Program-made: the position numbers and the translations under genes
Shown here: piece by piece, positions 1-8,156 of the stretch
Layout of the letters: each line of letters begins with the position of its first letter
Numbering within the stretch: position 1 is the first letter of the stretch
Source of the DNA: Roseivirga echinicomitans
GTDB taxonomy: Bacteria; Bacteroidota; Bacteroidia; Cytophagales; Cyclobacteriaceae
Direction of reading: 5' to 3'
DNA length: 64,000 nt
Assembly (NCBI RefSeq): GCF_001592935.1
Contig: NZ_LRDB01000007.1
Coordinates: forward strand, 1-64,000
The notes under the pieces: generated by a model
What the model was told of the DNA's origin: nothing
What the model saw: the letters and a program-made list of their open reading frames with translations, nothing else
Database searches by the model: none

Positions 1-2
1 GA

Positions 3-152
3 TTGAAAGATATTATTTTCAATATCCTATTTCTGTTTTTTCGAGTCATACTGATAGACCAATATCAGTTTCAGATGGTAGTGGTTACCGAAGGTGCAGA
101 ACTTGATGAAGCTGGAAAGAAGTTTCTAGATTCGTTTAAGTACAGAAAATAA
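3..152 (+). CDS. C-terminal end of an unidentified protein (5' truncated by window)
   Basis: An open frame enters from the left edge and stops with TAA at 150-152. Its last residues (TEGAELDEAGKKFLDSFKYR) have the composition of a real soluble C-terminus. The upstream part visible here is hydrophobic and less convincing. Only about 49 codons are present and no family can be recognised. It runs convergently towards the PqiA-like gene at 176-679, leaving a 23-bp gap. The frame could be a fortuitous run, but charged, protein-like sequence up to the stop favours a genuine gene tail. Confidence 0.45.
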   Translation: MKDIIFNILFLFFRVILIDQYQFQMVVVTEGAELDEAGKKFLDSFKYRK

Positions 153-175
153 ATTAGTGGATCTGTCTCAATTCA

Positions 176-679
176 TTATTGTACTAAATCATCGGTTTTA
201 ACATCCATTACCTGAATGGCAAGAATGGAGATAATACAATAGGCCAAGAAGTAATTAAAGCCCTCATACAGTTCGGCACGAATACTTTCATTTTCACCAG
301 TGGCTAGAAAAGCCAGCAAAATACCAACTACAAATACATCTGCCATAGACCATTTTCCAATAAGACCCACGAAGCGATAAAGGGCTTTGCGACCAGGTAA
401 TTTTTTAAAGCCCAAAACGGCCAAAAGAATCACCGCTTTTGTGATGGGGACTATAATAGAGAAAATTAGAATCAACCAAGCCACCAAATCATTATTGGTT
501 TCGAAAAGTGATTGGATACTTTCCACCACGCTTTGTGTCCTTTCAAAAAGTTTGAATTCACCGATTAAAGGTAGTTGTGCTCCAATATTAATTTGAATGA
601 TGGGCTTTGTGAGTCCGGGGTAGAGGCACGCCAATGATACAATGATTAATACGAGTGCTACAGCGTTCCTTTTGTTCAT
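176..679 (-). CDS. Paraquat-inducible protein A (PqiA) family membrane protein
   Basis: This is a 167-residue integral membrane protein with about four hydrophobic segments (near 6-24, 65-90, 110-127 and 141-158). The motif GKWSMADVFVV near residue 108, following a P..K segment in TM2, is typical of the PqiA domain. E. coli PqiA has two such domains; this protein has one, as is common in Bacteroidota. Family knowledge links PqiA to envelope stress and lipid trafficking together with MCE-domain PqiB, but no MCE gene is next to it here. The start is the ATG at 679. The exact role in this organism is unknown. Confidence 0.8.
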   Translation of the reverse strand: MNKRNAVALVLIIVSLACLYPGLTKPIIQINIGAQLPLIGEFKLFERTQSVVESIQSLFETNNDLVAWLILIFSIIVPITKAVILLAVLGFKKLPGRKALYRFVGLIGKWSMADVFVVGILLAFLATGENESIRAELYEGFNYFLAYCIISILAIQVMDVKTDDLVQ

Positions 680-732
680 AGTTAATTCAGTTATGGCTAA
701 GACGAACAGTAATTATAAAAGTAATCAGAAAT

Positions 733-764
733 GAAAAAGAGCCATGATATTCTGGCTCTTTTTC
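733..764 (-). terminator. Intrinsic terminator after the metalloprotease gene
   Basis: The stem AAAGAGCC/GGCTCTTT is separated by a short loop and followed on the minus strand by a T-rich run. It lies 26 bp beyond the stop of the 790-3225 gene. Flanking A and T runs could let it act in both directions. Confidence 0.75.
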
Positions 765-789
765 ATTCTTTCAATGTGTTTTTCTTTAA

Positions 790-3225
790 TTAGTTTCCTT
801 CAAAAGTACACCAAAATTGCGCATCCATTCCAATTGGCGAACCATCTGGAGGAGTCAGTGAAGTTGTAGGTGCTACTTCTTTCGGGTTTTCTAAAAAGCG
901 AGCTAGTCTAAACGCTAACTCGTTCTGGAAAGTGTCATTGCCACTGGCTAGCTTTTTAGAAAAATTTCTAAGTGCTGCCATCGCCTCGGCTTGGGTAGAA
1001 ACTGATGCTTGAGAACTCATGCTCAAGGACATCAATTCGCTGATAAAGCTGTCAGCAATTACTTTCTGGAGTTCTGCACGGTAACCGCTATAATTTGCAT
1101 CGAAAGCAAGATTAGCCATCGCGTTAATGACATCCTGAAGTCCGACCTGATTGCTATCCATAGCTTTCTGCTGAACCAAACGCGTTGCTCGTTGCGAGTT
1201 GAACAAGAAACTCATGGTGGTTGCTGCAACTGCTTCTCCAGGAGAAACAGGATCGAAAAGCACTCCCGTTCTTACATTAAAGGTTTCTCTCGATCTTCCG
1301 TAACCAGGTGTTCTTGGAGGGATGATTTTAAGAATATGCTCAGGCACCTCTAAATTCTCAGGCTTCAACACATTCATTAAGGAAGCGAGTGCTGCTTTTT
1401 GCTCTCCAACAGGTACTGTTTGCTGTAATGGCTGAGAGTCACCTCTTAGTTTGTAGTTGTAATATGCTCCTCCAATTACTTTAGAAGCAGCTTCCAACTG
1501 GTAGCGGTGTAACATGTATACAGGCACAAATACTTCCTCAAGAGTAGTCATTGGAGCACCCATAGGGATGTTTTGCTCAGAGAAATTTTTCAAAGCGATT
1601 GTTCTTACTTCCATTAACCTGTTCAACTCATCCACAGGACTTTTTCCATTGTCCCAAAGGTGAGAGAAAGGATGCGCGCTTCCAGGAGATCTAGAATCTG
1701 AATCAGTAAGAAAGTGCAAGCCTTCTTTCAAGCCTTTTTCAATAATATCGTTCAAAGCTTTGTCTTCGTCCGTTCCTTTCGGAAAGTCTTGGTAGCCATA
1801 AGTAACGGCTACTTTATCCCATTCGCCAATACCAATATCGTAAGGAGCATCTAATGTAATTTTTCCATTTTTAAGCCCAATTTGAGGATGTGGATAATCC
1901 ATTACAGAAGCATCTCCATCGGCACTAGAAGCATAACTGTGTGACAAACCGATCGTATGTCCAATTTCATGTGCAGAAAGTTGCCTTAAACGAGCAATGG
2001 CCAATTTGAGCATGATTGGGTCAGGTGTAGTCCCATTTTCATATGGATTGATTAAACCTTGAGCGATCAAAAAATCCTGACGAACCCTTAAAGAGCCTAA
2101 ACTGACATGTCCTTTGATGATTTCGCCAGTTCGTGGATCTGAAACTGATGAACCGTATGACCAACCACGAGTGGAACGGTGTACCCACTGCACCAAGTTA
2201 TAGCGAACGTCCATTGGATCGGCATCAGCAGGCATTTCGCGCACTTGAAAAGCATTTTTGTAACCTGCAGCTTCGAAAGCCTGGTTCCACCATTGCCCCC
2301 CTTCGATTAAGGCAGATTTAATTGGCTCTGGAGCACCTCTGTCTACGTAATAAATGATGGGCTCAACAGCCTCGCTTACTTTTGCATTCGGGTCTTTTTT
2401 GGCCAATCTATGTCGGTTGATAAATCTTTTTCTAATGTCTTCTTGAATTGGTGTAGCATAATCCATGTACGAAGTCCCGAAGAATCCTGATCTCGGATCA
2501 AGCTTTCTTGGTTTGTAACCTGCATCTGGCAATTCAACAAAAGAATAGTGCATTCGAACGGTTACCGCGTCTGAACTAGGAGTCACACTTCTAAGCGCAC
2601 CACCAGTTGCACTGCCAACCAATGTAATGGTTGCTTCAAATTCCGAGTTTTTTGGGAAGTTCTTCAGCATTGGAGGGTAGATGGCCGAGCGGCTGGCATC
2701 GAAACGGAAGGTACCTTGTCGAGAACGATTAAGCGTATTCGCCACTCCGTAAGAATCAGTGAGAATCATTGGGGTGATATCGATTAATACCACGCCATTT
2801 TCCTCGGCTTCTACTTTAAAGCCTTGGAGTACCGATTCGGCAAAGGCTTGCTTTACGGCTTCAACTTCATCGGCATTGTTGGAAACGGCACGATAACTAT
2901 AATTGGGTTCAACCAAAAGGATTTTTGAACCCACTCTTCTGAATTCAACAACACTAGTGCCGCCTAATTTACCACGGTCAAGGCCAATATCGTTAGAGCC
3001 AATACCAGCGGATAGCGAGTTGATGTAGAGGAATTCTTCGTCAAATTTTTTGATTTCTAAATAGACCTTACCGGCATCTTCATCCCAGTAATAATTGAAA
3101 AATCCTTCTTTCTTAATGGCGTCTTTAGTAATCTCTGCAATTGTTTTTTCCACAGGTGTTTTTTGCGCAAAAGTTTGCAGAGAAAGCACCATCAAAAAAG
3201 AAAATAAGAGTGTCTTTTTGAGCAT
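790..3225 (-). CDS. Secreted zinc-dependent metalloprotease, DUF5117/DUF4953 type
   Basis: The 811-residue protein begins with a Sec signal peptide (MLKKTLLFSFLMVLSLQTFA, cleavage after Ala-Gln near residue 21). The metzincin zinc site HEIGHTIGLSH lies at about residues 419-429, supplying three His ligands and the catalytic Glu. A likely Met-turn, SVMDYP, follows some 20 residues later. The long N-terminal region resembles the DUF5117/DUF5118 domains that accompany this site in Bacteroidota. It probably cleaves peptides in the periplasm or outside the cell. It is transcribed divergently from the S9 peptidase at 3335, suggesting a pair of nutrient-acquiring peptidases. Substrate specificity is not evident from sequence. 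Confidence 0.88.
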   Translation of the reverse strand: MLKKTLLFSFLMVLSLQTFAQKTPVEKTIAEITKDAIKKEGFFNYYWDEDAGKVYLEIKKFDEEFLYINSLSAGIGSNDIGLDRGKLGGTSVVEFRRVGSKILLVEPNYSYRAVSNNADEVEAVKQAFAESVLQGFKVEAEENGVVLIDITPMILTDSYGVANTLNRSRQGTFRFDASRSAIYPPMLKNFPKNSEFEATITLVGSATGGALRSVTPSSDAVTVRMHYSFVELPDAGYKPRKLDPRSGFFGTSYMDYATPIQEDIRKRFINRHRLAKKDPNAKVSEAVEPIIYYVDRGAPEPIKSALIEGGQWWNQAFEAAGYKNAFQVREMPADADPMDVRYNLVQWVHRSTRGWSYGSSVSDPRTGEIIKGHVSLGSLRVRQDFLIAQGLINPYENGTTPDPIMLKLAIARLRQLSAHEIGHTIGLSHSYASSADGDASVMDYPHPQIGLKNGKITLDAPYDIGIGEWDKVAVTYGYQDFPKGTDEDKALNDIIEKGLKEGLHFLTDSDSRSPGSAHPFSHLWDNGKSPVDELNRLMEVRTIALKNFSEQNIPMGAPMTTLEEVFVPVYMLHRYQLEAASKVIGGAYYNYKLRGDSQPLQQTVPVGEQKAALASLMNVLKPENLEVPEHILKIIPPRTPGYGRSRETFNVRTGVLFDPVSPGEAVAATTMSFLFNSQRATRLVQQKAMDSNQVGLQDVINAMANLAFDANYSGYRAELQKVIADSFISELMSLSMSSQASVSTQAEAMAALRNFSKKLASGNDTFQNELAFRLARFLENPKEVAPTTSLTPPDGSPIGMDAQFWCTFEGN

Positions 3226-3271
3226 GATGTTTTATGTTTTAATTCAAGTTGATTCCGTCAATATAAGAACT

Positions 3272-3302
3272 GTTTCTATGTAGCGCCTAACTTTTATATT
3301 TG
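3272..3302 (+). promoter_or_regulatory. Bacteroidota-type promoter for the S9 peptidase gene
   Basis: TATATTTG at 3295-3302 matches the Bacteroidota -7 consensus TAnnTTTG. A T-rich -33 candidate (TTTC) sits about 20 bp upstream. The predicted leader is roughly 25-30 nt before the ATG at 3335. The upstream box is weak, so this is a prediction. Confidence 0.45.
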
Positions 3303-3334
3303 TATGGATTAATAACCTTTAGAAAAGAAAACCT

Positions 3335-6217
3335 ATGAAAACGAAAATCAGCTTATTTTCAATTTTCATGCTGTTTATGTTCTTTCAGGCAACCGCCCAA
3401 AAGAAACCACTAACACATGATGTTTATGATGACTGGAAAAGCCTGCAATCCACGACTATAAGCAATGATGGTAATTGGACCGCTTATAGAATTAGCCCTC
3501 AGGTAGGAGATGGAATCCTTGAGATTAAGAGCTTAACCAATAACAAAACCTATACTATTGATAGAGTGGGTAGGTATTCTTTTTCTAAGAACAGTGATTT
3601 TGTGGTGGCTACCGTTAGTCCTGAATATGAAAAGGAACATGCACTGAAACTTAAGAAAACAGCCAGTGCAAAAATGCCAAAAGATTCTCTTTTCATTGTG
3701 AACCTTAAGAGCGGTGAGATTAAGAAAATTGCTAGGGTGAAAAACTATCAACTATCAAGCGAATCTACGGAATGGATTGCTTGGTCGCACGAAACCCCTG
3801 AAGAGGAAAAAGCCAAGAAAGAGGAAGGCGAAAAATCTGAAGAAGCCAAGAAACCAAAATCAAAATCTAAAGGTACTGAGTTGGTGCTTTACAATATGGT
3901 TTCAGGTAATGAAAGCCGTTTTGAAGGCGTAGTGGAATATGAGTTGACCGAAAAAGGTAACTACTTATATTTTGAAAAAGATGAGGCGGATTCATTGAAT
4001 CCTGCTGGCGTATTTGCCTTCAACACAAAGTCGGGTAAAGAGGTTACTTTAAACTCAGGTTTGAAGGACTACAAGAAATTAACGACTACCGAAGATGGTG
4101 AGCAACTTGTGTTTTTTGCTACTAATTCTGACAAAAAAGATGATCAGTATTTCAGTTTAATGCATTGGAAAGCGGGAAGTAATGAAGCTAAAATTATTGC
4201 CGACACTACAACTGCTGGTGTGCCTAATAACTGGATGGTGAGTGATAATAGCAATCTTCGTTTCTCAGAAAGCGGCAAGAGACTTTACTTCGGAACTGCT
4301 CCACGTCCAGTGAAGTATGCTTATGAAGAAGATTCCACAATGTTGGATTCTGAACGTCCTGCGGTAGATGTATGGTCTTATAATGACCCGTATATCCAAC
4401 CAATGCAGAAATTAAGAGCCAACAGAGATAAGAATAAGACTTACGATGTAATGATGGATTTGAAGTCAATGAAAATGGTTCAGCTGGGTACTCCGTACCT
4501 CGAGAACATTTATATTGACGCTGAAAACGACCGTGACTTTGTATTGGCCACAGATGACCAATCATATAGAGTTCAGTCTACTTGGGATACACAACAACCT
4601 CGCGACTACTATAAAGTTGACGTGAACACAGGTAAAGCCAAGTTATTGATGCAAGCAGGTAGAGGCTTTATGTCATTGTCACCTGAAGGTAACTACCTTA
4701 CTTGGTATGATCCAGAAGTAGAAAATTGGTTTGTAATGGACGTTGCTACGGAAACCACAAGAAACCTAACTGAAGGTATTGATGTGAGCTTTGCCAATGA
4801 GTTGCACGATTCTCCTTCTATGGCGGGTTCTTACGGAAGCGCTGGATGGAGCGAAAAGGATGCAGCATTCTTTGTCAACGATCGTTTCGATATCTGGAAA
4901 GTTGATCCAAAAGGAAAAGTAGCACCAGAAAATGTAACCAATGGTTTTGGTCGTAAGAGCAATATCAGTTTCAGATACCAGTCGTTAAACAGAGATGATA
5001 AATTCATTTCTATGAAAGCACCAGTATTGCTTTCTGCAACACACGAGTGGACAATGCAAGATGGTTTTTATACTGCCAATCTTTCAAAAGCTGCTAATCC
5101 AACCAAAGTGGTAATGGAAGATGTGAGCTTCGGTAGGTTGATTAAGGCTGAGGATTCTGATCGTGTTATCTTCACTAAATCTACTTATGAAGATTTTGGT
5201 GAATTATATGTGGCCAATAGCTACAAAATGGATGGGCTTAAAAAATTGACAAATGTTGGCGCGCAAGAAGACCCATACAATTGGGGCACTGCAGAGCTTA
5301 TCCAATTCAATTCATTGGAAGATGGAGAAGAGATGCAAGCTATTCTTTACAAGCCTGAAAACTTCGATCCGAATAAGAAATACCCAATGATTGTGTATTT
5401 CTACGAAAGAAGAACCAACAGTTTGCATAGCCACCCAAGCCCAGCGCCAAGCGCAAGTACCATCAATATTCCATATTATGTGAGTAATGATTACTTAGTG
5501 CTAGTGCCAGACATTAAGTACCAATTAGGATACCCTGGGCCAAGTGCTTATAACCACGTTGTTCCAGCTGCAAATGCGGTTGTGAATATGGGCTTTGTTG
5601 ACAAAAGCAAAATGGCAATTCAAGGCCAAAGTTGGGGAGGCTACCAAGTGGCTTACTTGGTAACGAAAACTAATATGTTTGCTGCAGGTGGCGCAGGAGC
5701 TCCAGTGGTGAACATGACTTCAGCTTACGGTGGTGTGAGATGGGGGAGCGGAATGAGCCGTATGTTCCAATATGAGAAAACTCAAAGCCGTTTGGGTGGA
5801 ACATTATGGGAAACGCCATCACGTTATATTGACAACTCACCATTGTTTAGAATGGATGAAGTGAATACGCCATTGTTTATTATGCACAATGATGAAGACG
5901 GATCTGTGCCGTGGTACCAAGGAATTGAGTATTATATGGCACTTAGACGTTTGCAAAAGCCTTCTTGGTTAGTCGTATACAATGGTGAAGACCATAACCT
6001 TGTTCAGCGTAAAAACAGAAAAGACCTTTCTATCAGAATGGGTCAGTTCTTCGATCATTACTTGAAAGGTGCACCAATGCCGGAGTGGATGGCCAACGGA
6101 CTACCAGCAACACTTAAAGGAAGAACTTTAGGTTACGAATTAGTAGACGAAACGAACAGCACTGTTGAGGGAGAGGGCGCGAGCTTAATGAAAGAGAAAA
6201 CAAAAGGAAATAACTAG
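3335..6217 (+). CDS. Secreted prolyl oligopeptidase family (S9) peptidase, 960 aa
   Basis: The signal peptide is MKTKISLFSIFMLFMFFQAT followed by AQ. An N-terminal beta-propeller region of about 650 residues precedes an alpha/beta-hydrolase domain. The catalytic Ser is in GQSWGGYQ (near residue 766), the Asp in NDEDGSVPW (near 853) and the His in GEDHN (near 886), in the canonical S9 order. At 960 residues it is longer than classical POP and DPP4 and fits the large acyl-aminoacyl/S9-like peptidases of Bacteroidota. A Lys/Glu-rich insert near residues 150-180 is unusual. It is divergent from the zinc metalloprotease gene and ends at a clear terminator. It is probably periplasmic and digests peptides. 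Confidence 0.9.
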   Translation: MKTKISLFSIFMLFMFFQATAQKKPLTHDVYDDWKSLQSTTISNDGNWTAYRISPQVGDGILEIKSLTNNKTYTIDRVGRYSFSKNSDFVVATVSPEYEKEHALKLKKTASAKMPKDSLFIVNLKSGEIKKIARVKNYQLSSESTEWIAWSHETPEEEKAKKEEGEKSEEAKKPKSKSKGTELVLYNMVSGNESRFEGVVEYELTEKGNYLYFEKDEADSLNPAGVFAFNTKSGKEVTLNSGLKDYKKLTTTEDGEQLVFFATNSDKKDDQYFSLMHWKAGSNEAKIIADTTTAGVPNNWMVSDNSNLRFSESGKRLYFGTAPRPVKYAYEEDSTMLDSERPAVDVWSYNDPYIQPMQKLRANRDKNKTYDVMMDLKSMKMVQLGTPYLENIYIDAENDRDFVLATDDQSYRVQSTWDTQQPRDYYKVDVNTGKAKLLMQAGRGFMSLSPEGNYLTWYDPEVENWFVMDVATETTRNLTEGIDVSFANELHDSPSMAGSYGSAGWSEKDAAFFVNDRFDIWKVDPKGKVAPENVTNGFGRKSNISFRYQSLNRDDKFISMKAPVLLSATHEWTMQDGFYTANLSKAANPTKVVMEDVSFGRLIKAEDSDRVIFTKSTYEDFGELYVANSYKMDGLKKLTNVGAQEDPYNWGTAELIQFNSLEDGEEMQAILYKPENFDPNKKYPMIVYFYERRTNSLHSHPSPAPSASTINIPYYVSNDYLVLVPDIKYQLGYPGPSAYNHVVPAANAVVNMGFVDKSKMAIQGQSWGGYQVAYLVTKTNMFAAGGAGAPVVNMTSAYGGVRWGSGMSRMFQYEKTQSRLGGTLWETPSRYIDNSPLFRMDEVNTPLFIMHNDEDGSVPWYQGIEYYMALRRLQKPSWLVVYNGEDHNLVQRKNRKDLSIRMGQFFDHYLKGAPMPEWMANGLPATLKGRTLGYELVDETNSTVEGEGASLMKEKTKGNN

Positions 6218-6242
6218 ATAAGCAATTAACTAATCAGGTTTT

Positions 6243-6278
6243 AAACTGGTGAGGCATCTGCTTCACCAGTTTTTTTAT
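6243..6278 (+). terminator. Intrinsic terminator after the S9 peptidase gene
   Basis: The stem AACTGGTGA/TCACCAGTT is followed by seven T residues, 25 bp after the S9 stop codon. It separates the gene from the convergent CPBP protease gene. Confidence 0.85.
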
Positions 6279-6298
6279 GCCCTTGGTGTATTGGATTG

Positions 6299-6997
6299 CT
6301 AAACTCTATCCATCATAGACATTGTATTCAGTATACAGTGCGCTATGATTAATGGCCATAAATTCCGACCGAATTTGATATATGCGATTCCCATAACTAA
6401 GCCAATAAGCCCAGCGGTGATTGACCGTGCAGAAAAATCGTTTGAGTGTCTAAACCCGAAAATTGCAGCTTGTAATAGGACAGCAATGATCGTAGCGAAA
6501 GTTGTTGAAGAAAAAAGACGTTCAATCCAGTTCATTAAGAAGCCTCTATCGAGTACTTCTTCCAAAGCAGACTCCAATAGCACCATTGGCATGATGGAGA
6601 AAAATAGCCACCAATTTCCTTCTAAGTTTCCAAATTTGGAAGCGGCAGTTTCAGGCGATGTATCTGGGGCAATTGTAAATGGTAATGCGTCTTTGATAAT
6701 TTCGAAAGCCATTATGGATATCACAACAGCGATAAGTATTAGAACAGAAATACCTAATGTTTTGCCTAAGCTTTTGGGTTTTCTTAGTCCCAGCTCTTTC
6801 CAAGTGACGTTTCGCACTCGCATTCTCCATGTTGCGACCACTAAAGTGGTAAGCGACCAAAAAAGGCCATTGACCATAAAACCGAATTGAGGGAAATACA
6901 CTTCTCTAATCAAGAACATGATCGAGATGTAAATAATCAAGTCGAAAAGAAAGCTTTTATAATTCGTTGATTTTGAATTGGGTATTTGCAGGTTCAT
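6299..6997 (-). CDS. CPBP family intramembrane metalloprotease
   Basis: This polytopic membrane protein of 232 residues carries the three CPBP (Abi, CAAX-protease-like) motifs: EEVLDR near residues 146-151, FGFRH near 179-183 and HCILN near 220-224. These supply the Glu and His catalytic and metal-binding residues. Family members are glutamic or metal-dependent intramembrane proteases, some linked to bacteriocin self-immunity; the substrate here is unknown. A longer frame exists only with a GTG at 7066, so I prefer the ATG at 6997, after which the sequence looks like a normal N-terminus before TM1. The gene faces the S9 gene convergently. Confidence 0.82.
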   Translation of the reverse strand: MNLQIPNSKSTNYKSFLFDLIIYISIMFLIREVYFPQFGFMVNGLFWSLTTLVVATWRMRVRNVTWKELGLRKPKSLGKTLGISVLILIAVVISIMAFEIIKDALPFTIAPDTSPETAASKFGNLEGNWWLFFSIMPMVLLESALEEVLDRGFLMNWIERLFSSTTFATIIAVLLQAAIFGFRHSNDFSARSITAGLIGLVMGIAYIKFGRNLWPLIIAHCILNTMSMMDRV

Positions 6998-7270
6998 TTG
7001 GGGTGTTTTTTGGAAAGGGAGTAACCATGAGACAACCAGACTTTTGGAATGGTTACAGTTGGTCACCTTGTAGAGAGCTCTTTTTTAGGATGACGATTTA
7101 AGCAAGTAGCAGAACCTTAAGCCAGCGCGAATTTTCGCTCCTGTGGTCTGTAGGGGATTTGTACGAAAGGATGCGCTAGTGACAGTAAGAGGGGGGATGA
7201 CATAATTCCAGCTTATAAATCGTTATAAGTTTTGGGGTAGCTGTTACAGGAGATACTGTTATCCGCAGTT

Positions 7271-7954
7271 TTAACTTTTAATTTTAATTTTTAAGTCAGT
7301 CATGAAAGTCGTGAGTTCTCTCGTGAAATTATCAAGAGTGATTGCCGATTTTTTTATGTGATCCACTATTTTTTTTACTTCATCAAGTGAATAATTTGTT
7401 TTCATGTTCAGGAGGCTTGACACACCTAAAATATAGGCAACGGGTTGTCTTACTTTATGTGAAGTAATAAAGATCATTTCTTCAAGGCCTTTTATATATT
7501 CCTTTAAATCCTCTTCTGTCTTTTTGAGTTCTTTATTGGCAATTGCTAATTCATCCGCACGTTTTACCTTTTCCTCCTTTTGAAAGGCAAGCTCCTTGTT
7601 TGCTATGAACAACTCATCCGCTCTGTTTTGCTTTTCTTCATTTTGAAAAGCGAGTTCTTTGTTTGCAAGAAATAATTCGTCTGCCCTACTTTGTTTTTCT
7701 CTATTTTGAAAAGCAAGTTCCTTGTTTGCAATCAGTAACTCGTCCGCTCTGCTTTGTTTTTCTTCATTTTGAAAAGCAAGCTCCTTGTTTGCTAAAATTA
7801 ACTCCTCTGCTCTTTTTTGTTTCTCCTCATTCTGGAAAATAAAATCTTGATTAAGGGTAGTTATCTCATTAACAAGTGTTTGTATTTCGATTTGTTGAAA
7901 TGAGAGTGTTTTTTTTGCAAGCCTTAACTCTTCTGGTTCTTCAATAGGAGTCAT
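7271..7954 (-). CDS. Coiled-coil repeat protein with histidine-kinase-like DHp segment and no ATPase domain
   Basis: The 227-residue soluble protein has about five near-identical 21-residue repeats (core ANKELAFQNEEKQSRADEL), three heptads each, covering residues 35-145. This predicts a long coiled coil. It is followed by FITSHKVRQPVAYILGVSSL, which resembles the H-box of HisKA dimerisation domains in Cytophagales kinases, with a candidate phospho-acceptor His. A second helix follows and the protein then ends. The HATPase domain expected after the DHp is absent. It may be a phosphotransfer or dimerisation scaffold working with another kinase, or a decayed kinase. It has no signal peptide or membrane segment and is monocistronic. 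Confidence 0.7.
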   Translation of the reverse strand: MTPIEEPEELRLAKKTLSFQQIEIQTLVNEITTLNQDFIFQNEEKQKRAEELILANKELAFQNEEKQSRADELLIANKELAFQNREKQSRADELFLANKELAFQNEEKQNRADELFIANKELAFQKEEKVKRADELAIANKELKKTEEDLKEYIKGLEEMIFITSHKVRQPVAYILGVSSLLNMKTNYSLDEVKKIVDHIKKSAITLDNFTRELTTFMTDLKIKIKS

Positions 7955-8100
7955 GTTATATCTTTTAATAACTGAGGAAGAGTCATCTTTAAAATTGACT
8001 CCAATGCGTTTAGCACAGGAAATTGCTCAAAATTTTAAAGTTAACCTACTCTATTTTTTTGAGTAACACTATTTAATTGTCTTGAGGATTTTCATTAATA

Positions 8101-8134
8101 AAAAAAAGACCTGCAATTGCTTACAGGTCTTTCA
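8101..8134 (-). terminator. Intrinsic terminator after the DPP4-like peptidase gene
   Basis: The stem AGACCTG/CAGGTCT has a long A run on the plus strand, which is a T run on the minus strand. It lies 23 bp past the stop at 8157. Confidence 0.8.
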
Positions 8135-8156
8135 ATTTGGTTGGTGTAATTTCTAA

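Noticed and set aside
6345-6890. 181-codon open frame on the plus strand
   Set aside because: It is antisense to the CPBP protease gene, whose motifs are clear, and its translation is rich in Lys/Ser with no protein-like pattern.
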